The translations under genes and the position numbers were made by a program. This document shows positions 26,508 through 36,617 of a stretch of DNA of 64,000 bases, one piece after another (position 1 is the stretch's first letter; each line of letters starts with the position of its first letter). The stretch covers positions 62,001 through 126,000 of the forward strand of contig NZ_JAKIRP010000009.1 of the NCBI RefSeq assembly GCF_021646545.1. Reading direction: 5' to 3'. The stretch comes from Chitinophaga filiformis (lineage in GTDB: Bacteria; Bacteroidota; Bacteroidia; Chitinophagales; Chitinophagaceae). The notes under the pieces are model-generated. The model had not been told where the DNA came from. It worked only from the letters and a program-made list of their open reading frames with translations, and made no database searches.

Positions 26508-27524
26508 TTACAAAGAATTTCTTAAAATTAATTTAAAGGGATTCTTTATCCGCTCCTGTTTCTTTTCAATGATCATTCGTGCAGCAGCCACGCCCATCTG
26601 CTCATGATCTGTAGAAATAACTGTTATCCCATCCAGTAGAATTTCCTTTAACAGGGTTTCATTATAGGATACGATACCTACATCTTTTCCAATGATAAGT
26701 TGTTCGTTCCTGCATATTTTGACAAGATTAACCAGATCTGTTTCTTCTATGATAACGTATGCCTGGCCTTTGGTAACGGGTGTATTCATCTCTATCCCCT
26801 CGATGATTGAAAAGTTGAAGTCCTGCATACGGCAGAAATACCGGAATCCCTTTTCAATTTCCATCGGGTAGGGGGTAATGCCCGGATTCACGAAAACAAG
26901 ATTGTCATACTTCTTTAGCGCAGGCAGTGCTTCATGCAGTGCTTCATATATATCCTTCTCAAAGTTTTGGTATACCGTACCATAGTTACCCGTTAGTTCC
27001 TGTAAATCTTTATCAAGCAGAATTAATTGTTCCGCAGGTATTTTCCGCAATATTTCCAGTACTTTTCCTGGTTGTTCGTAAAAATGTGGCATGATAACGT
27101 AATAGTCATAGTCACCAAGATGATTGTTGATAAGGTTTTCGAACAAAGGAACACTATGGTGATGAATATGAAGATCGACAAATACATTATCTCCCAATGC
27201 CTTTACAAACGCATTGTAGACCTGCTTTTTATAGTTACTGATCTTGTTGAAGATGAGTAATATCCGAAGAGGGATGACGACGTCCGTCCGGTTAATGAAA
27301 TATCCCTTACCTTTTACTGATATAATCACCTTTTTATCCCGCAGTTCTTTGTAAGCCTTCTCCACCGTGCCACGCGAAAGCAAATATTGCTCGCTCAGTT
27401 CATTAATGGAAGGAATCTGCTGATCACGGGTTAGAATGCCATCGCGGACTGCTGCCATAATGGAATCCGCGATTTGCATGTAAACGGGAATTTTGCTGCT
27501 GGTATCTATTTGCAAGCCTTTCAT
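26508..27524 (-). CDS. GntR family regulator with LacI-type sensor domain
   Basis: This 338-residue regulator has an N-terminal GntR winged helix (SKIPVYMQIADSIMAAVRDG; LLSRGTVEKAYKELRDKKVI) and a C-terminal periplasmic-binding-protein fold, as in sugar-responsive regulators. The start at 27524 (MKGLQIDTSSK) fits the family; 13 extra in-frame residues upstream are hydrophobic and unlikely. No sugar-use genes are adjacent, so the target must lie elsewhere. Confidence 0.88.
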   Translation of the reverse strand: MKGLQIDTSSKIPVYMQIADSIMAAVRDGILTRDQQIPSINELSEQYLLSRGTVEKAYKELRDKKVIISVKGKGYFINRTDVVIPLRILLIFNKISNYKKQVYNAFVKALGDNVFVDLHIHHHSVPLFENLINNHLGDYDYYVIMPHFYEQPGKVLEILRKIPAEQLILLDKDLQELTGNYGTVYQNFEKDIYEALHEALPALKKYDNLVFVNPGITPYPMEIEKGFRYFCRMQDFNFSIIEGIEMNTPVTKGQAYVIIEETDLVNLVKICRNEQLIIGKDVGIVSYNETLLKEILLDGITVISTDHEQMGVAAARMIIEKKQERIKNPFKLILRNSL

Positions 27525-27701
27525 TACGGTAAAATAACAAAGAAATCGGAATTGTGAACGCAAGGCTACGCCTACCCGCTTTTAAGCAGGGTACAACACA
27601 TGTCAAATAATGCTCACTGGCTGGCAAATTGGAAAATATTCCAGATATGCAGGCAACACTCGCCGGCCAGAAAGAAGCCATTCGTAAACAGTGAAGACGT
27701 T

Positions 27702-28241
27702 TTATGTAAGCAGCAATTCCTTCACCGTATACTTCCCTGGCAAATTTTCCGCTTCCACAATGACCTTACCGCCTGCAGGCAGCGCTGTGGCTTTATAATG
27801 CCAATCAACGCCGTTCCAGCCTAAAACTGCCCGCCCACTCTCAGTAACAACACCGTCAGCGTCTACTACCTTTACCTCTACTTCTGCTACGCGGAACTCA
27901 TTTTTCGCAGTCACTACCACTTCCTCCTTTTCTAATCTGATACTTTGGATCTCAGGACTGCGGTAAGCATCCTTGACTGCCATATTATAGGCATTTTGTC
28001 CTGGTCCTGCCAGCGACGCATAGTAGGCTTTTACCTCCGGATCGGCCATCATTCGCTGCGCTCGTGCCGAAGCAATGGTCATCCTCTCCCTTGCTTCTAA
28101 CTGCTTTTGGGTAGGCTTTTTCCTTGAAGGGCCGCGTTTCGTCGCCATAATGATCTGCCCATTCCGTTCATAGATCGTGAGTTGTTTGCCGAGGGGTCCC
28201 CGTACAAATTGCAGGAGGATATTGTCTTTAACAATGGCCAT
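27702..28241 (-). CDS. Hypothetical protein with a basic N-terminal region
   Basis: This 179-residue product is not recognised. Residues about 30-70 are basic and helical (KRGPSRKKPTQKQLEARERM), followed by a stretch of short helices (YYASLAGPGQNAYNMAVKDA), while the C-terminal 80 residues look like a beta-sandwich (ESGRAVLGWNGVDWHYKATA). No signal peptide is visible. Similar proteins seem to occur in other Bacteroidota, often several per genome, but I cannot name the family. A notable inverted repeat and an 11-base periodic repeat lie 87-172 bases upstream. Confidence 0.75.
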   Translation of the reverse strand: MAIVKDNILLQFVRGPLGKQLTIYERNGQIIMATKRGPSRKKPTQKQLEARERMTIASARAQRMMADPEVKAYYASLAGPGQNAYNMAVKDAYRSPEIQSIRLEKEEVVVTAKNEFRVAEVEVKVVDADGVVTESGRAVLGWNGVDWHYKATALPAGGKVIVEAENLPGKYTVKELLLT

Positions 28242-28327
28242 AAAAAGGTTTTTTGAGGTTCTTAATTACAAGGTTACTGTTTCGTTTATCTAAGGTACCG
28301 ATAAACTATTATAATCGGCGCTAAAAT

Positions 28328-28413
28328 GATATTTAAAGGTCACTTAAATATCGAATAGATATATAGATACCCTTTTGATGTCCTTTTAATGCACTTTTAA
28401 AGCCCTTTTAGTA
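28328..28413. promoter_or_regulatory. Inverted repeat followed by four 11-bp direct repeats
   Basis: GATATTTAA (28328-28336) and TTAAATATC (28344-28352) are a perfect inverted pair. After 17 bases come four exact-period units: CCCTTTTGATG (28370), TCCTTTTAATG (28381), CACTTTTAAAG (28392) and CCCTTTTAGTA (28403). CTTTT is invariant at the same place in each. An 11-base period places the sites on one helix face. It is upstream of the hypothetical gene at 28241. Confidence 0.6.
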
Positions 28414-28768
28414 AGCTCATTCAAAGCCGATAGGTAGCACTTCGGACGCCGGTGAAAAGATTAACTATGTGCCTGGGTGATTTTGATGTGTGAGATTTTC
28501 AATTGTTAAAGCCATTCAGTTCGGGATTGCAATGCGAGGGATACAAGGCATCGGCGCCTATGCCCTTGCACCGAAAGACGCCTGCTTCTTGTTCCCGTAT
28601 CCTAAAATGTTCATATTCATTCCTTTAAAAAATACCCCAATGCTGTCGCCCTAATAGGAGGGATTCCCCCGGAAAGTATAATTGACAATGGCAACTGATT
28701 TCTAACTTTATGTATATAAAGTACTTCTCAAAGTAAAAATTAAATTAATGCAATAATAATATTATTTG

Positions 28769-28776
28769 TACTTTTG
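28769..28776 (+). promoter_or_regulatory. Promoter -7 box of the zinc-ribbon gene
   Basis: TACTTTTG matches the Bacteroidota -7 consensus TAnnTTTG exactly and lies 53 bases before the start at 28830. The -33 element is not clear. Confidence 0.45.
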
Positions 28777-28829
28777 TAGAGTAGTTCGTGAACAAAACTA
28801 CGATCCCTTACCAGACTAATTAATTACCT

Positions 28830-29102
28830 ATGAGTTACATTTTGCTACAGGGCTCATCTTCCAATCTGGAGCGTATTGAATTGCATGATTGCCCTAAATG
28901 TAAACACGGTGTTCTTGAAGACAGGGTACCCCGTGGTTTCTTCGTTAAATATGTGTTAGGTGTATTCCCTATTCGCAGATATATCTGCTACTCCTGTCTG
29001 AAGAGAAGTTATGTATGGCATAAACCACAGCGCAAACAGATCATGGCAGAGGAATCGATGCCAGCGATCAGAACAAAACCTGTGGCTATACCGGCACACT
29101 AA
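28830..29102 (+). CDS. Small zinc-ribbon-like protein, unknown
   Basis: This 90-residue protein has two Cys pairs, CPKC near residue 21 and CYSC near residue 54, separated by about 30 residues, a zinc-ribbon spacing. The central part VKYVLGVFPIRRYIC is hydrophobic/basic. It has its own promoter-like box and a strong terminator, so it is an independent transcript directly before the exopolysaccharide cluster. Function is unknown. Confidence 0.7.
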   Translation: MSYILLQGSSSNLERIELHDCPKCKHGVLEDRVPRGFFVKYVLGVFPIRRYICYSCLKRSYVWHKPQRKQIMAEESMPAIRTKPVAIPAH

Positions 29103-29144
29103 CTGTGGAATAACGTTAAGACATATATTTTTTTGTAGTAAACT

Positions 29145-29181
29145 TTACCCGGTGCATTTTATGCTCCGGGTAATTTTTTTT
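29145..29181 (+). terminator. Strong rho-independent terminator after the zinc-ribbon gene
   Basis: TTACCCGG (29145-29152) pairs with CCGGGTAA (29166-29173), with GCAT/ATGC inside the stem, and eight T residues follow. Confidence 0.93.
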
Positions 29182-29930
29182 CGGATAGCCCCTAATGTTT
29201 ATACAAGCAATATTTTGAATTTGTTTATTTTTCTATTTGTTAATCCTTTTTGTTTAAAGACAACGGATGAGCTAAAGATTTTAAAATCCCCAAAACAAAC
29301 GCTCGTCAATAGTTGTTATCAAGTGTAGCCTTGAGAAAGAATTGGCATAGCTGCTTTTTGGTATAGTGTTTGTTTCAACTGTCTCACCAAATCACTTGAT
29401 AGTAAACACTACTTTAAAGTCTGCTTGATAACGCCTTTAGAGTGCAAAGTACATAACCGAGTAGTCAACTTTAACTTGCATGCCATGGAAAACTCATTGC
29501 TTCACACTAATACCATATTCTTAAGGGTAATGGCCTATGTAAGACGGCATACGTCGTCCGGTTATTGTTGTGCCTCTGGTGATATGTGATTCGTTTGATG
29601 ATGCCGGTTAATGGTACGTAGAAATACGGAATGTTAAATTAGGCGTAATTGTTATTTCCGAAAGATTGAAAAGCCATACTGTAGATTAAGGCCCGGTGGC
29701 AAGTTGTATAGAAGAATTGTATGAATCGATGTGTTTTTAATATGATGGATTATAAATATTAGAGATAAAAACATGTGGTTAAACTCATCTATAAACTGGA
29801 CAAAATTTCACATTATGTATTTATTTTGCACACAGGTTAAAACATAAAAAGCTGATAAAGACACTGTTTTAAGAGATTCCGAGTTATTGAAAAAGTACTG
29901 ATACAGTTTTAACCTTATCTAATTAAACCG
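29182..29930 (+). promoter_or_regulatory. Long AT-rich leader before the exopolysaccharide cluster
   Basis: No open frame in these 749 bases looks coding. TATCAAGTG (29317-29325) and CACTTGATA (29393-29401) are perfect inverses, and GCTTGATA recurs at 29423-29430, giving three CTTGATA sites. A palindrome ACTTTAAAGT lies at 29411-29420. No exact TAnnTTTG box was found close to the first gene. The size suggests transcriptional control of the cluster. Confidence 0.4.
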
Positions 29931-31862
29931 ATGACTAAGAGATCATGGATTACCCCATCCTGGCTGATTTTGTTATTAGACCTCGGGTGTTCGATTGTTG
30001 CAATGAGCTTGTCTTTTTTACTCAGGCTTAACTTTAACCTCGAAGACTTTGGTCGATACCCCATGCAGGATATTGTACTGGTTGTTGTGAGTGTGAATTT
30101 ATTATTGTCGTTATTGTTTCGTACTTACACAGGCATTGTGAGGTATACAAGTATGGCTGATATAGGACGCATATCATGTGTAAGTCTTATCAGTGCTGTT
30201 ATCTATTACTATATCAATGTTGCCGCTGTTACATACACAGCGGAAAACATGATACCCTTATCCGTTATCACTATCAATTTCTTCATCAATACCTTCTTCC
30301 TGTTATCTTACAGACTCTTTGTAAAATGGGCTTTCCACTATTACAGCAGGTATGGCGCCATCAACAAAACAAAGGCTGTTATTTATAACGCAGGTCATTC
30401 CGGACTGATGGTGCGAAAGGCCATCAGTGAAGATCAGACCGGTAGTATACGCGTTACCGGTTTCCTGGACGACAAACTCACCCGTGCGGGTAAACGACTG
30501 GACGGATTACCCATCTTCGGCACTTCCAGGGCTGCGCTTGAAAGACTGATGAAACAGGAAAAGGTGAGGCTGCTCATCGTGGCAGAAGAGGCACCCGATG
30601 CACAGGTGCTCAACGACCTTGTAGATAACTGCATTGCGCTGAACATTAAAGTACAAAAAGTGTTACCCGTACATAAATGGATCAATGCTGAATGGAGCCC
30701 TGCGAAATTGCAGGACATCAGGATTGAAGACCTGCTCGACAGAACTGTTATCAGTATCAATAACGAACAGGTCAGCCGTGAAGCAAGAGGCAAAGCGATC
30801 CTCGTTACAGGCGCTGCCGGTTCTATCGGTAGTGAGCTGGTGAGACAACTCGTAAAACTGGAGCCCGCTGTTGTCGTGATGTGCGATAAAGCTGAATCAC
30901 CTTTACATGAACTAGAACTGGAAATGGCAGAGGCGGCGCCTAATACACCAGTAGTGCCGTACATCGCCAACATCTGTGACCGTGTTCGCATGCAGCAGTT
31001 ATTCGAAGTATATGAGCCCTCTGTCGTGTATCACGCTGCTGCCTATAAACACGTGCCTATGATGGAAAAGAATCCCTCTGTGGCCGTGCTGAACAATGTA
31101 ATGGGCACAAAGATGCTGGCAGAATTGTCAGTGGAATTTGGTGTGGAGAAGTTTGTGATGGTCTCTACAGATAAAGCCGTGAACCCTACCAACGTCATGG
31201 GCGCTTCAAAGAGGATAGCCGAGATATTTACACAGTCATACAATAACCATGTTAACCGCCAATATAAAAAGTCGGGCCCTGTGTATAGTATGCCGCCTAC
31301 GCGGTTTATTACAACGAGGTTTGGCAACGTATTAGGATCAAACGGATCAGTTATTCCGCGATTTAAACAACAACTGGAAAAGGGAGGTCCGCTGACTGTT
31401 ACACATCCGGATATCACCCGTTACTTTATGACGATCCCTGAAGCTTGCCAGCTGGTGCTGGAAGCAGGGGCAATGGGACAAGGTGGCGAGATATTTGTGT
31501 TTGACATGGGACAGCCGGTGAAAATAGCAGACCTGGCTAATAAGATGATCCGCATGAGCGGAAGAGAACCTGGTAAAGATGTACAGGTAGTGTTTACAGG
31601 ATTACGCCCGGGGGAAAAACTATATGAAGAACTGTTGAACAATGCAGAAAATACACTCAGTACTTATCATGAAAAGATCATGATAGCCCGCGTTCGTGAA
31701 TATGATTTTGTTGAAGTGAATGAGCACGTCGAAAAGTTAATCGCTTCTGCCCAGAAGCATTACATCACCCCTACAGTAGTTCTCATGAAGCAACTGGTAC
31801 CTGAATTTATCAGTAAGAATTCTGCATTCGAACAACTGGATAAGGACAAAATAAAGCTATAG
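29931..31862 (+). CDS. Membrane-bound UDP-GlcNAc 4,6-dehydratase (FlaA1/CapD/PglF type)
   Basis: This 643-residue protein has four predicted N-terminal membrane helices (residues about 10-130), a CoA-binding-like Rossmann region (VIYNAGHSGLMVRKA), and a C-terminal SDR domain starting at KAILVTGAAGSIGSELV near residue 287. The active-site segment is STDKAVNPTNVMGASKR, with Met in place of the SDR Tyr, as in FlaA1/PglF/WbpM. It should convert UDP-GlcNAc to a 4-keto-6-deoxy sugar, the first step to bacillosamine or quinovosamine. It opens the exopolysaccharide cluster. The PglE-like aminotransferase at 52829 is a natural partner. Confidence 0.92.
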   Translation: MTKRSWITPSWLILLLDLGCSIVAMSLSFLLRLNFNLEDFGRYPMQDIVLVVVSVNLLLSLLFRTYTGIVRYTSMADIGRISCVSLISAVIYYYINVAAVTYTAENMIPLSVITINFFINTFFLLSYRLFVKWAFHYYSRYGAINKTKAVIYNAGHSGLMVRKAISEDQTGSIRVTGFLDDKLTRAGKRLDGLPIFGTSRAALERLMKQEKVRLLIVAEEAPDAQVLNDLVDNCIALNIKVQKVLPVHKWINAEWSPAKLQDIRIEDLLDRTVISINNEQVSREARGKAILVTGAAGSIGSELVRQLVKLEPAVVVMCDKAESPLHELELEMAEAAPNTPVVPYIANICDRVRMQQLFEVYEPSVVYHAAAYKHVPMMEKNPSVAVLNNVMGTKMLAELSVEFGVEKFVMVSTDKAVNPTNVMGASKRIAEIFTQSYNNHVNRQYKKSGPVYSMPPTRFITTRFGNVLGSNGSVIPRFKQQLEKGGPLTVTHPDITRYFMTIPEACQLVLEAGAMGQGGEIFVFDMGQPVKIADLANKMIRMSGREPGKDVQVVFTGLRPGEKLYEELLNNAENTLSTYHEKIMIARVREYDFVEVNEHVEKLIASAQKHYITPTVVLMKQLVPEFISKNSAFEQLDKDKIKL

Positions 31863-31940
31863 TAACCAATCAATAAATGAATCATCCGCATATCCGATGG
31901 TATGCCGGAAGTAGACCTTTTTTAAACAGTTAATTTTATA

Positions 31941-32792
31941 ATGAGGATCATTAATCGCCGGAGTCGCACTACAAAACCTGGAGTTTACCTGCTTCTGCTC
32001 ATGGCAGGCGCTATGTCTCTCTATTTTACATCTTGTTCCAGTCCTAAGAATATAGCCTATTTCAAAGATATTCCTGACTCCGTAAGAAGGACGGCCATCG
32101 AGCAGGCTACCTTTTATACACCACCCATACAACCCGATGATATTTTACAGGTAAGTATACAAACACTCGATCCATCTGCAACAGCTATGCTGAACCAGCA
32201 GAATACTGCTACCTGGCCTATAGACGGAAATCCGCTAGGGACAGGCAGTTCACCGTCTGCGCCTGGCTCTTCCTCTACCAGCGGATACCTGGTTGACAAA
32301 GACGGGAATGTCGTGCTGCCCCTCATAGGGAAAGTATTTGTAAAAGGAAAGACCACAGACGTGGTACGCGATGAGATCAGGGCCAAAGCTGCCGAATACT
32401 ATAAGGATCCTGTCGTAAACGTTCGCTTTGTCAATTTCAAGATCACCGTATTGGGAGAGGTGACGAAACCGTCCTCTTATATCATGCCCAATGAAAAAGT
32501 CACGCTGCTCGATGCGCTTGGTATGGCCGGTGATCTCACCATTTATGGAAAGAGAGAGAACATTTTGCTCATAAGAGATGCAGGCGCCAAAAAAGAATTC
32601 ATACGATTTAATATCAACGATAGTAAAATGTTTACTTCTCCTTATTTCTATTTACGTCAGGGAGATGTTATATACGTAGAGCCGAACAAGGCTAAAATTG
32701 CGTCTACAGATGTTGCAAAAACAAGGAATTTCACCATTGCAGTATCTCTGTTGTCTTTATTAGTTGTGCTTGCAACCAGAGTTAAATTATAA
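31941..32792 (+). CDS. Polysaccharide export lipoprotein (Wza-like)
   Basis: This 283-residue outer-membrane protein begins with a signal ending in LYFTSC, lipidated at about residue 31. The Poly_export domain (YTPPIQPDDILQVSIQTLDP) is followed by an SLBB domain (KITVLGEVTKPSSYIMP; LLDALGMAGDLTIYGKR) and a C-terminal hydrophobic helix near residue 265. It would form the outer-membrane exit channel working with the Wzc-like kinase encoded 13 bases downstream. An insertion rich in Ser/Gly/Pro (residues about 93-112) is unusual for Wza. Confidence 0.92.
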   Translation: MRIINRRSRTTKPGVYLLLLMAGAMSLYFTSCSSPKNIAYFKDIPDSVRRTAIEQATFYTPPIQPDDILQVSIQTLDPSATAMLNQQNTATWPIDGNPLGTGSSPSAPGSSSTSGYLVDKDGNVVLPLIGKVFVKGKTTDVVRDEIRAKAAEYYKDPVVNVRFVNFKITVLGEVTKPSSYIMPNEKVTLLDALGMAGDLTIYGKRENILLIRDAGAKKEFIRFNINDSKMFTSPYFYLRQGDVIYVEPNKAKIASTDVAKTRNFTIAVSLLSLLVVLATRVKL

Positions 32793-32805
32793 TTAATCCC
32801 ATAAT

Positions 32806-35199
32806 ATGAGTGGTACGAATCACATTAACGGTGCTGTAAATAACAAGATAGAAGCTGAGCTTTTACCAGACAATACACTTGATGTACAGAACATCATAGA
32901 AAAGCTCCGCAACAGGTGGTATTGGTTTGTAATATGCCTGTTACTGACTGGTACGCTTGCCTGGGTGTATCTGCGATATTCTACTGCACGGTACAATATC
33001 AGTGCAAAGATCCTCGTGAAGGACGACAAAAAGGGCGGCGACATACAGGGCCAGGAGATCCTGGATCAGTTGGGCATGTTCAGCACAAAAAGTAATGTCG
33101 ATAATGAAGTGGAGATCCTGAAATCAAGGTCTATCATTGAGAAAGTAGTAAGAGATCTGAAACTGAATGTGACCTACATAGTAGAAGGCCATTTGAAAAA
33201 AGCGGAGGTGCTGGACGTACCTTTTACCGCCAACTGGTTGTACCTGAAAGATACCCTGAAAAATGTACAGTATGTACTAAAACCAGTCGATGAAAGTAAA
33301 TTCCTGTTCAGGAACGGTGATACTGAAAAGTCCCTGAGCTGGGGTGATACGGTCCACCTCACCGAAGGCATCCTGCGTATCACAAGAAACAAGCAGTTCG
33401 ACCTGGTAGGGGAGGAATATCTCATCAACGTTACGTCTTTTGATAACGCAGTGGCCGCCTATCAGAAAAAGATTAACGTAGAGATACCGAATAAGCAGGT
33501 AAGCGTGATCAACCTCGGTATAGAGTCCACCATTCCGAGGAAAGGGGAGATTATCCTCAACAAGCTGATCGAGAAATATCTGCAGGCCAGCGTAGAAGAT
33601 AAAAACAGGATAGTGGACAGCACCATTGCTTTCGTGGATAACCGCCTGGTGCTGGTAAGCAGTGAACTGTCGGGCGTCGAAAAACAGATACAGCAGTTCA
33701 AACAGGCGAATGACCTGGCCGACCTAGAGGAACAGGCGAAGGTGCTGGTATCTGGTACGGAAGACCTCAACAAGCAGTTGACGGAGCAGGAAGTAAGACT
33801 AAGCATAGTGGAATCTATCGAGCAATATATCAAAGACCAGAACAATAATAAACGCATCGTACCCTCTTCCCTGGTAGTACAGGACCCAACCTTCCTGGCC
33901 CTTGTAGAGAAGTATAATGCGATGCAACTCGACAGGCAGCGCAGCCTGATGACCACCACAGAATCCAATCCTTTCATAAAGAATATAGATGAGCAACTGG
34001 CTTCCCTGAGGGCAGATCTGAGTGCTAATATTGCTTCCCTGAAAAGTGGTGTTGTGATCGCCATTAATCAGCTGAAGACCCGTATGGGAGGAATCAGCAG
34101 TCAGATCAAGCAGGTACCTGGCAAGGAAAGGGTATTCCTGGACTTCTCAAGACAACAGGCTGTAAAACAGGAATTGTACCTGTTCCTGTTGAAGAAACGG
34201 GAAGAGTCAGCCATCTCCAAATCGTCCAACCTGGCTATCGCAAGGATCATAGATCCGGCTAAGAGTGATTCCGCTCCATTTGCGCCTAAAAGGACCATGA
34301 TCTACCTGTTTGCCCTGGTGGCAGGCCTGGCAATTCCTGCCGTTGCATTATACCTGAAAGACCTCTTCAATCGCAGAGTAGGAAGCAGGGAAGATATTAT
34401 GCACAATACACCTGTGCCTATCCTTGCTGAGGTAGGACACTCAGATCATAAAGAACTCGTAGTGGTGCGGAAAGGTTCCGTTGCCCCTGTAGTGGAACAG
34501 TTCAGAGCTATCAGGACGAATCTGCAGTTTATACTGGGCGACAAAGGACAGGTGATCCTGCTTACTTCCAGTATGAGTGGTGAGGGAAAATCTTTTGTGG
34601 CGACTAATATCGCGTCGGTACTGGCACTTTCCGGAAAGTCGGTCGTACTCATGGAAATGGACCTCCGTAAACCCAAGATCTCAGAACAGCTGGGATTGGT
34701 GAACCAGTTCGGGTTCAGCACCTATGTGATCGGCAAGTCAACGATAGACGATCTGATCAAACCTTCCGGTTTTCATGAGAACTGTTACATCGTTTCTTCT
34801 GGTCCTATTCCTCCTAATCCGGCTGAATTGCTGTTACTGCCTTCTACAGAGAAATTGTTCCGTGAGCTGAAACAGCGTTTCGATTACATCATTGTAGACA
34901 CTGCACCTGTGGGACTTGTCACGGATGCGCAACTGCTGGGGCGTTTTGCAGATGCAACACTTTACCTGGTAAGGCAGGGATATACCTTCAAGCAACAATT
35001 ATTGCTCTCCAGAGATCTTCACCTCAATGGCAAACTGCCTAAAATGAACATCATAGTGAATGATGTCAAGATCGGCAGTGGCTATGGTTATGGATATGGT
35101 TACGGATATGGTTATGGTTACGGATATGGGTATTCGGATACACCAAGGCCAACCAATGGGCTGATATCAAAGGTAAAACGCTCACTGGCAAAGAAATAA
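32806..35199 (+). CDS. Wzc-like chain-length regulator and BY-tyrosine kinase
   Basis: This 797-residue inner-membrane protein has a Wzz domain with helices near residues 33-52 and 500-520 around a long coiled-coil periplasmic part. The cytoplasmic BY-kinase carries Walker A ([14 protein letters not shown], about residue 588), Walker A' ([11 protein letters not shown]) and Walker B ([10 protein letters not shown]). The usual tyrosine cluster is here nine Gly-Tyr dipeptides, followed by a basic tail (KVKRSLAKK). Autophosphorylation there would control polymer length and export. No Wzb-type phosphatase gene is in the window. Confidence 0.94.
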   Translation: MSGTNHINGAVNNKIEAELLPDNTLDVQNIIEKLRNRWYWFVICLLLTGTLAWVYLRYSTARYNISAKILVKDDKKGGDIQGQEILDQLGMFSTKSNVDNEVEILKSRSIIEKVVRDLKLNVTYIVEGHLKKAEVLDVPFTANWLYLKDTLKNVQYVLKPVDESKFLFRNGDTEKSLSWGDTVHLTEGILRITRNKQFDLVGEEYLINVTSFDNAVAAYQKKINVEIPNKQVSVINLGIESTIPRKGEIILNKLIEKYLQASVEDKNRIVDSTIAFVDNRLVLVSSELSGVEKQIQQFKQANDLADLEEQAKVLVSGTEDLNKQLTEQEVRLSIVESIEQYIKDQNNNKRIVPSSLVVQDPTFLALVEKYNAMQLDRQRSLMTTTESNPFIKNIDEQLASLRADLSANIASLKSGVVIAINQLKTRMGGISSQIKQVPGKERVFLDFSRQQAVKQELYLFLLKKREESAISKSSNLAIARIIDPAKSDSAPFAPKRTMIYLFALVAGLAIPAVALYLKDLFNRRVGSREDIMHNTPVPILAEVGHSDHKELVVVRKGSVAPVVEQFRAIRTNLQFILGDKGQVILLTSSMSGEGKSFVATNIASVLALSGKSVVLMEMDLRKPKISEQLGLVNQFGFSTYVIGKSTIDDLIKPSGFHENCYIVSSGPIPPNPAELLLLPSTEKLFRELKQRFDYIIVDTAPVGLVTDAQLLGRFADATLYLVRQGYTFKQQLLLSRDLHLNGKLPKMNIIVNDVKIGSGYGYGYGYGYGYGYGYGYSDTPRPTNGLISKVKRSLAKK
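35080..35133 (+). repeat. Hexanucleotide repeat encoding nine Gly-Tyr units
   Basis: Nine copies of GGN-TAY run without a break inside the tyrosine-kinase gene. Third positions vary (GGC, GGT, GGA, GGG; TAT, TAC), so the DNA is not a perfect repeat. Six-base units keep the frame if copy number changes. Confidence 0.95.
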
Positions 35200-35249
35200 A
35201 CCCGTTTATTAACTGCAATTTTTCTAAAATCTTTAATAATCTGTTTTTT

Positions 35250-36605
35250 ATGAACAATGTGGTCGAAGAAATAAATCAGCTTCAGATTGCTGCAGAGACA
35301 GAAACCAGCGTAGCACAACGCAGCATTGCCATAATAGGGTTAGGATACGTTGGACTGCCCCTGGCAATTGAATTTGGAAAACATTACAATGTAATGGGAT
35401 TTGATATCAACCAGGAACGTATTGCAGAGTTGAGTGAAGGCCATGACCGCACGAAAGAAGCGGATATGGAAGAGTTGCTGGAAGCAATGAGGTTGAAGCA
35501 GAAAAGCGGCAAATCCGGGAAAGGGTTAAGTTTTTCTTTTAACAGAGAAGAACTGAAAGACTATGATACGTTCATCGTTACGGTGCCTACGCCTATAGAC
35601 CAGTTTAAGGCGCCAGACCTGAAGCCCTTGCTGAAGGCATCAGAAATGATCGGGGCGGCCCTGAAACCCGGCGATATCGTGATCTATGAATCCACAGTAT
35701 ACCCCGGCTGTACGGAGGAAGATTGTGTGCCCGTACTGGAAAGGGTGTCGGGTCTGAAGCTTAATAAAGATTTCTTCGTTGGTTATTCTCCCGAGAGGAT
35801 CAACCCCGGCGATAAGATCAATACATTGACTAAAATAAAGAAAGTTACCAGCGGCTCTACACCGGAGATCGCTACTGTCGTGGATGATCTTTATAGCTCC
35901 ATTATCAAGGCGGGTACGCATAAGGCACCAAGCATCAAGGTTGCTGAAGCATCCAAGGCTATTGAGAACGCACAGCGTGACGTGAATATCTCATTCGTCA
36001 ATGAACTGGCGCTGATCTTTGACAAAATAGGCATTGATACCAATGATGTCATCGAGGCCGCAGGCACTAAATGGAATTTTCTGAAGTATAAACCAGGATT
36101 GGTAGGTGGTCACTGTATTGGTGTAGACCCTTACTACCTGGCCCATAAGGCGGAATCATTAGGATATCATCCGCAGGTGATCCTTTCCGGAAGAAGAGTA
36201 AACGATACCATGGGACAGTTTGTAGCCAACAAAGTAGTGAAACTGATGATCGAAAAGGATCATAAAATCAAAGGCTCTAAAGCCCTGATACTGGGCATCA
36301 CCTTCAAAGAGAATTGTCCTGATGTGAGGAATACGAGAGTGGTGGATATCTACCATGAACTGGAACAGTTCGGGCTGGATGTAGACATATATGATCCATG
36401 GGCGAATGAAGAAGCGGTGTATCATGAATATGGCGTGGATATCATCAAGCAGTTAAGCAATTCTGTTGTTTATGACGCCATCATTGTGGCGGTTGCCCAC
36501 CAGGAGTTTCTGGAACTGGATTATAAGAAGATCATCAGGAATAACGGTGTCATTTTCGACACCAAAGCCTGTCTTAACAGGGATCTTGTAGACGCAAGGT
36601 TGTAA
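35250..36605 (+). CDS. UDP-N-acetyl-hexosamine 6-dehydrogenase (WbpO/TviB-like)
   Basis: This 451-residue protein oxidises C6 of a UDP-amino sugar to a uronic acid using NAD. The NAD motif [18 protein letters not shown] is near residue 27 and the catalytic Cys is in [15 protein letters not shown]. Features such as [17 protein letters not shown] and [14 protein letters not shown] match the TviB/WbpO/WbpA subgroup rather than UDP-glucose dehydrogenase. The epimerase gene begins 12 bases later; together they could supply UDP-ManNAcA or a related uronic acid. The N-terminus carries about 20 extra residues before the Rossmann fold. Confidence 0.92.
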   Translation: MNNVVEEINQLQIAAETETSVAQRSIAIIGLGYVGLPLAIEFGKHYNVMGFDINQERIAELSEGHDRTKEADMEELLEAMRLKQKSGKSGKGLSFSFNREELKDYDTFIVTVPTPIDQFKAPDLKPLLKASEMIGAALKPGDIVIYESTVYPGCTEEDCVPVLERVSGLKLNKDFFVGYSPERINPGDKINTLTKIKKVTSGSTPEIATVVDDLYSSIIKAGTHKAPSIKVAEASKAIENAQRDVNISFVNELALIFDKIGIDTNDVIEAAGTKWNFLKYKPGLVGGHCIGVDPYYLAHKAESLGYHPQVILSGRRVNDTMGQFVANKVVKLMIEKDHKIKGSKALILGITFKENCPDVRNTRVVDIYHELEQFGLDVDIYDPWANEEAVYHEYGVDIIKQLSNSVVYDAIIVAVAHQEFLELDYKKIIRNNGVIFDTKACLNRDLVDARL

Positions 36606-36617
36606 AGTAAAGCATGT

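Larger units (their letters stand above)
28242..28829. other. Gap of 588 bases between divergent genes
   Basis: Apart from the repeat region at 28328-28413 and a promoter-like box at 28769-28776, no gene, RNA or mobile element is recognised. The stretch 28520-28620 is more GC-rich than its surroundings and could be the remnant of something, without identifiable homology. Confidence 0.5.

Noticed and set aside
28520-28620. GC-richer island with GGATAC / GTATCC ends as a mobile-element remnant
   Set aside because: The ends are not proper inverted repeats, there is no target duplication and no coding remnant.
29011-29328. 105-residue plus-strand open frame after the zinc-ribbon gene
   Set aside because: It spans a strong terminator, overlaps the zinc-ribbon gene in another frame and has a composition set by AT-rich DNA.
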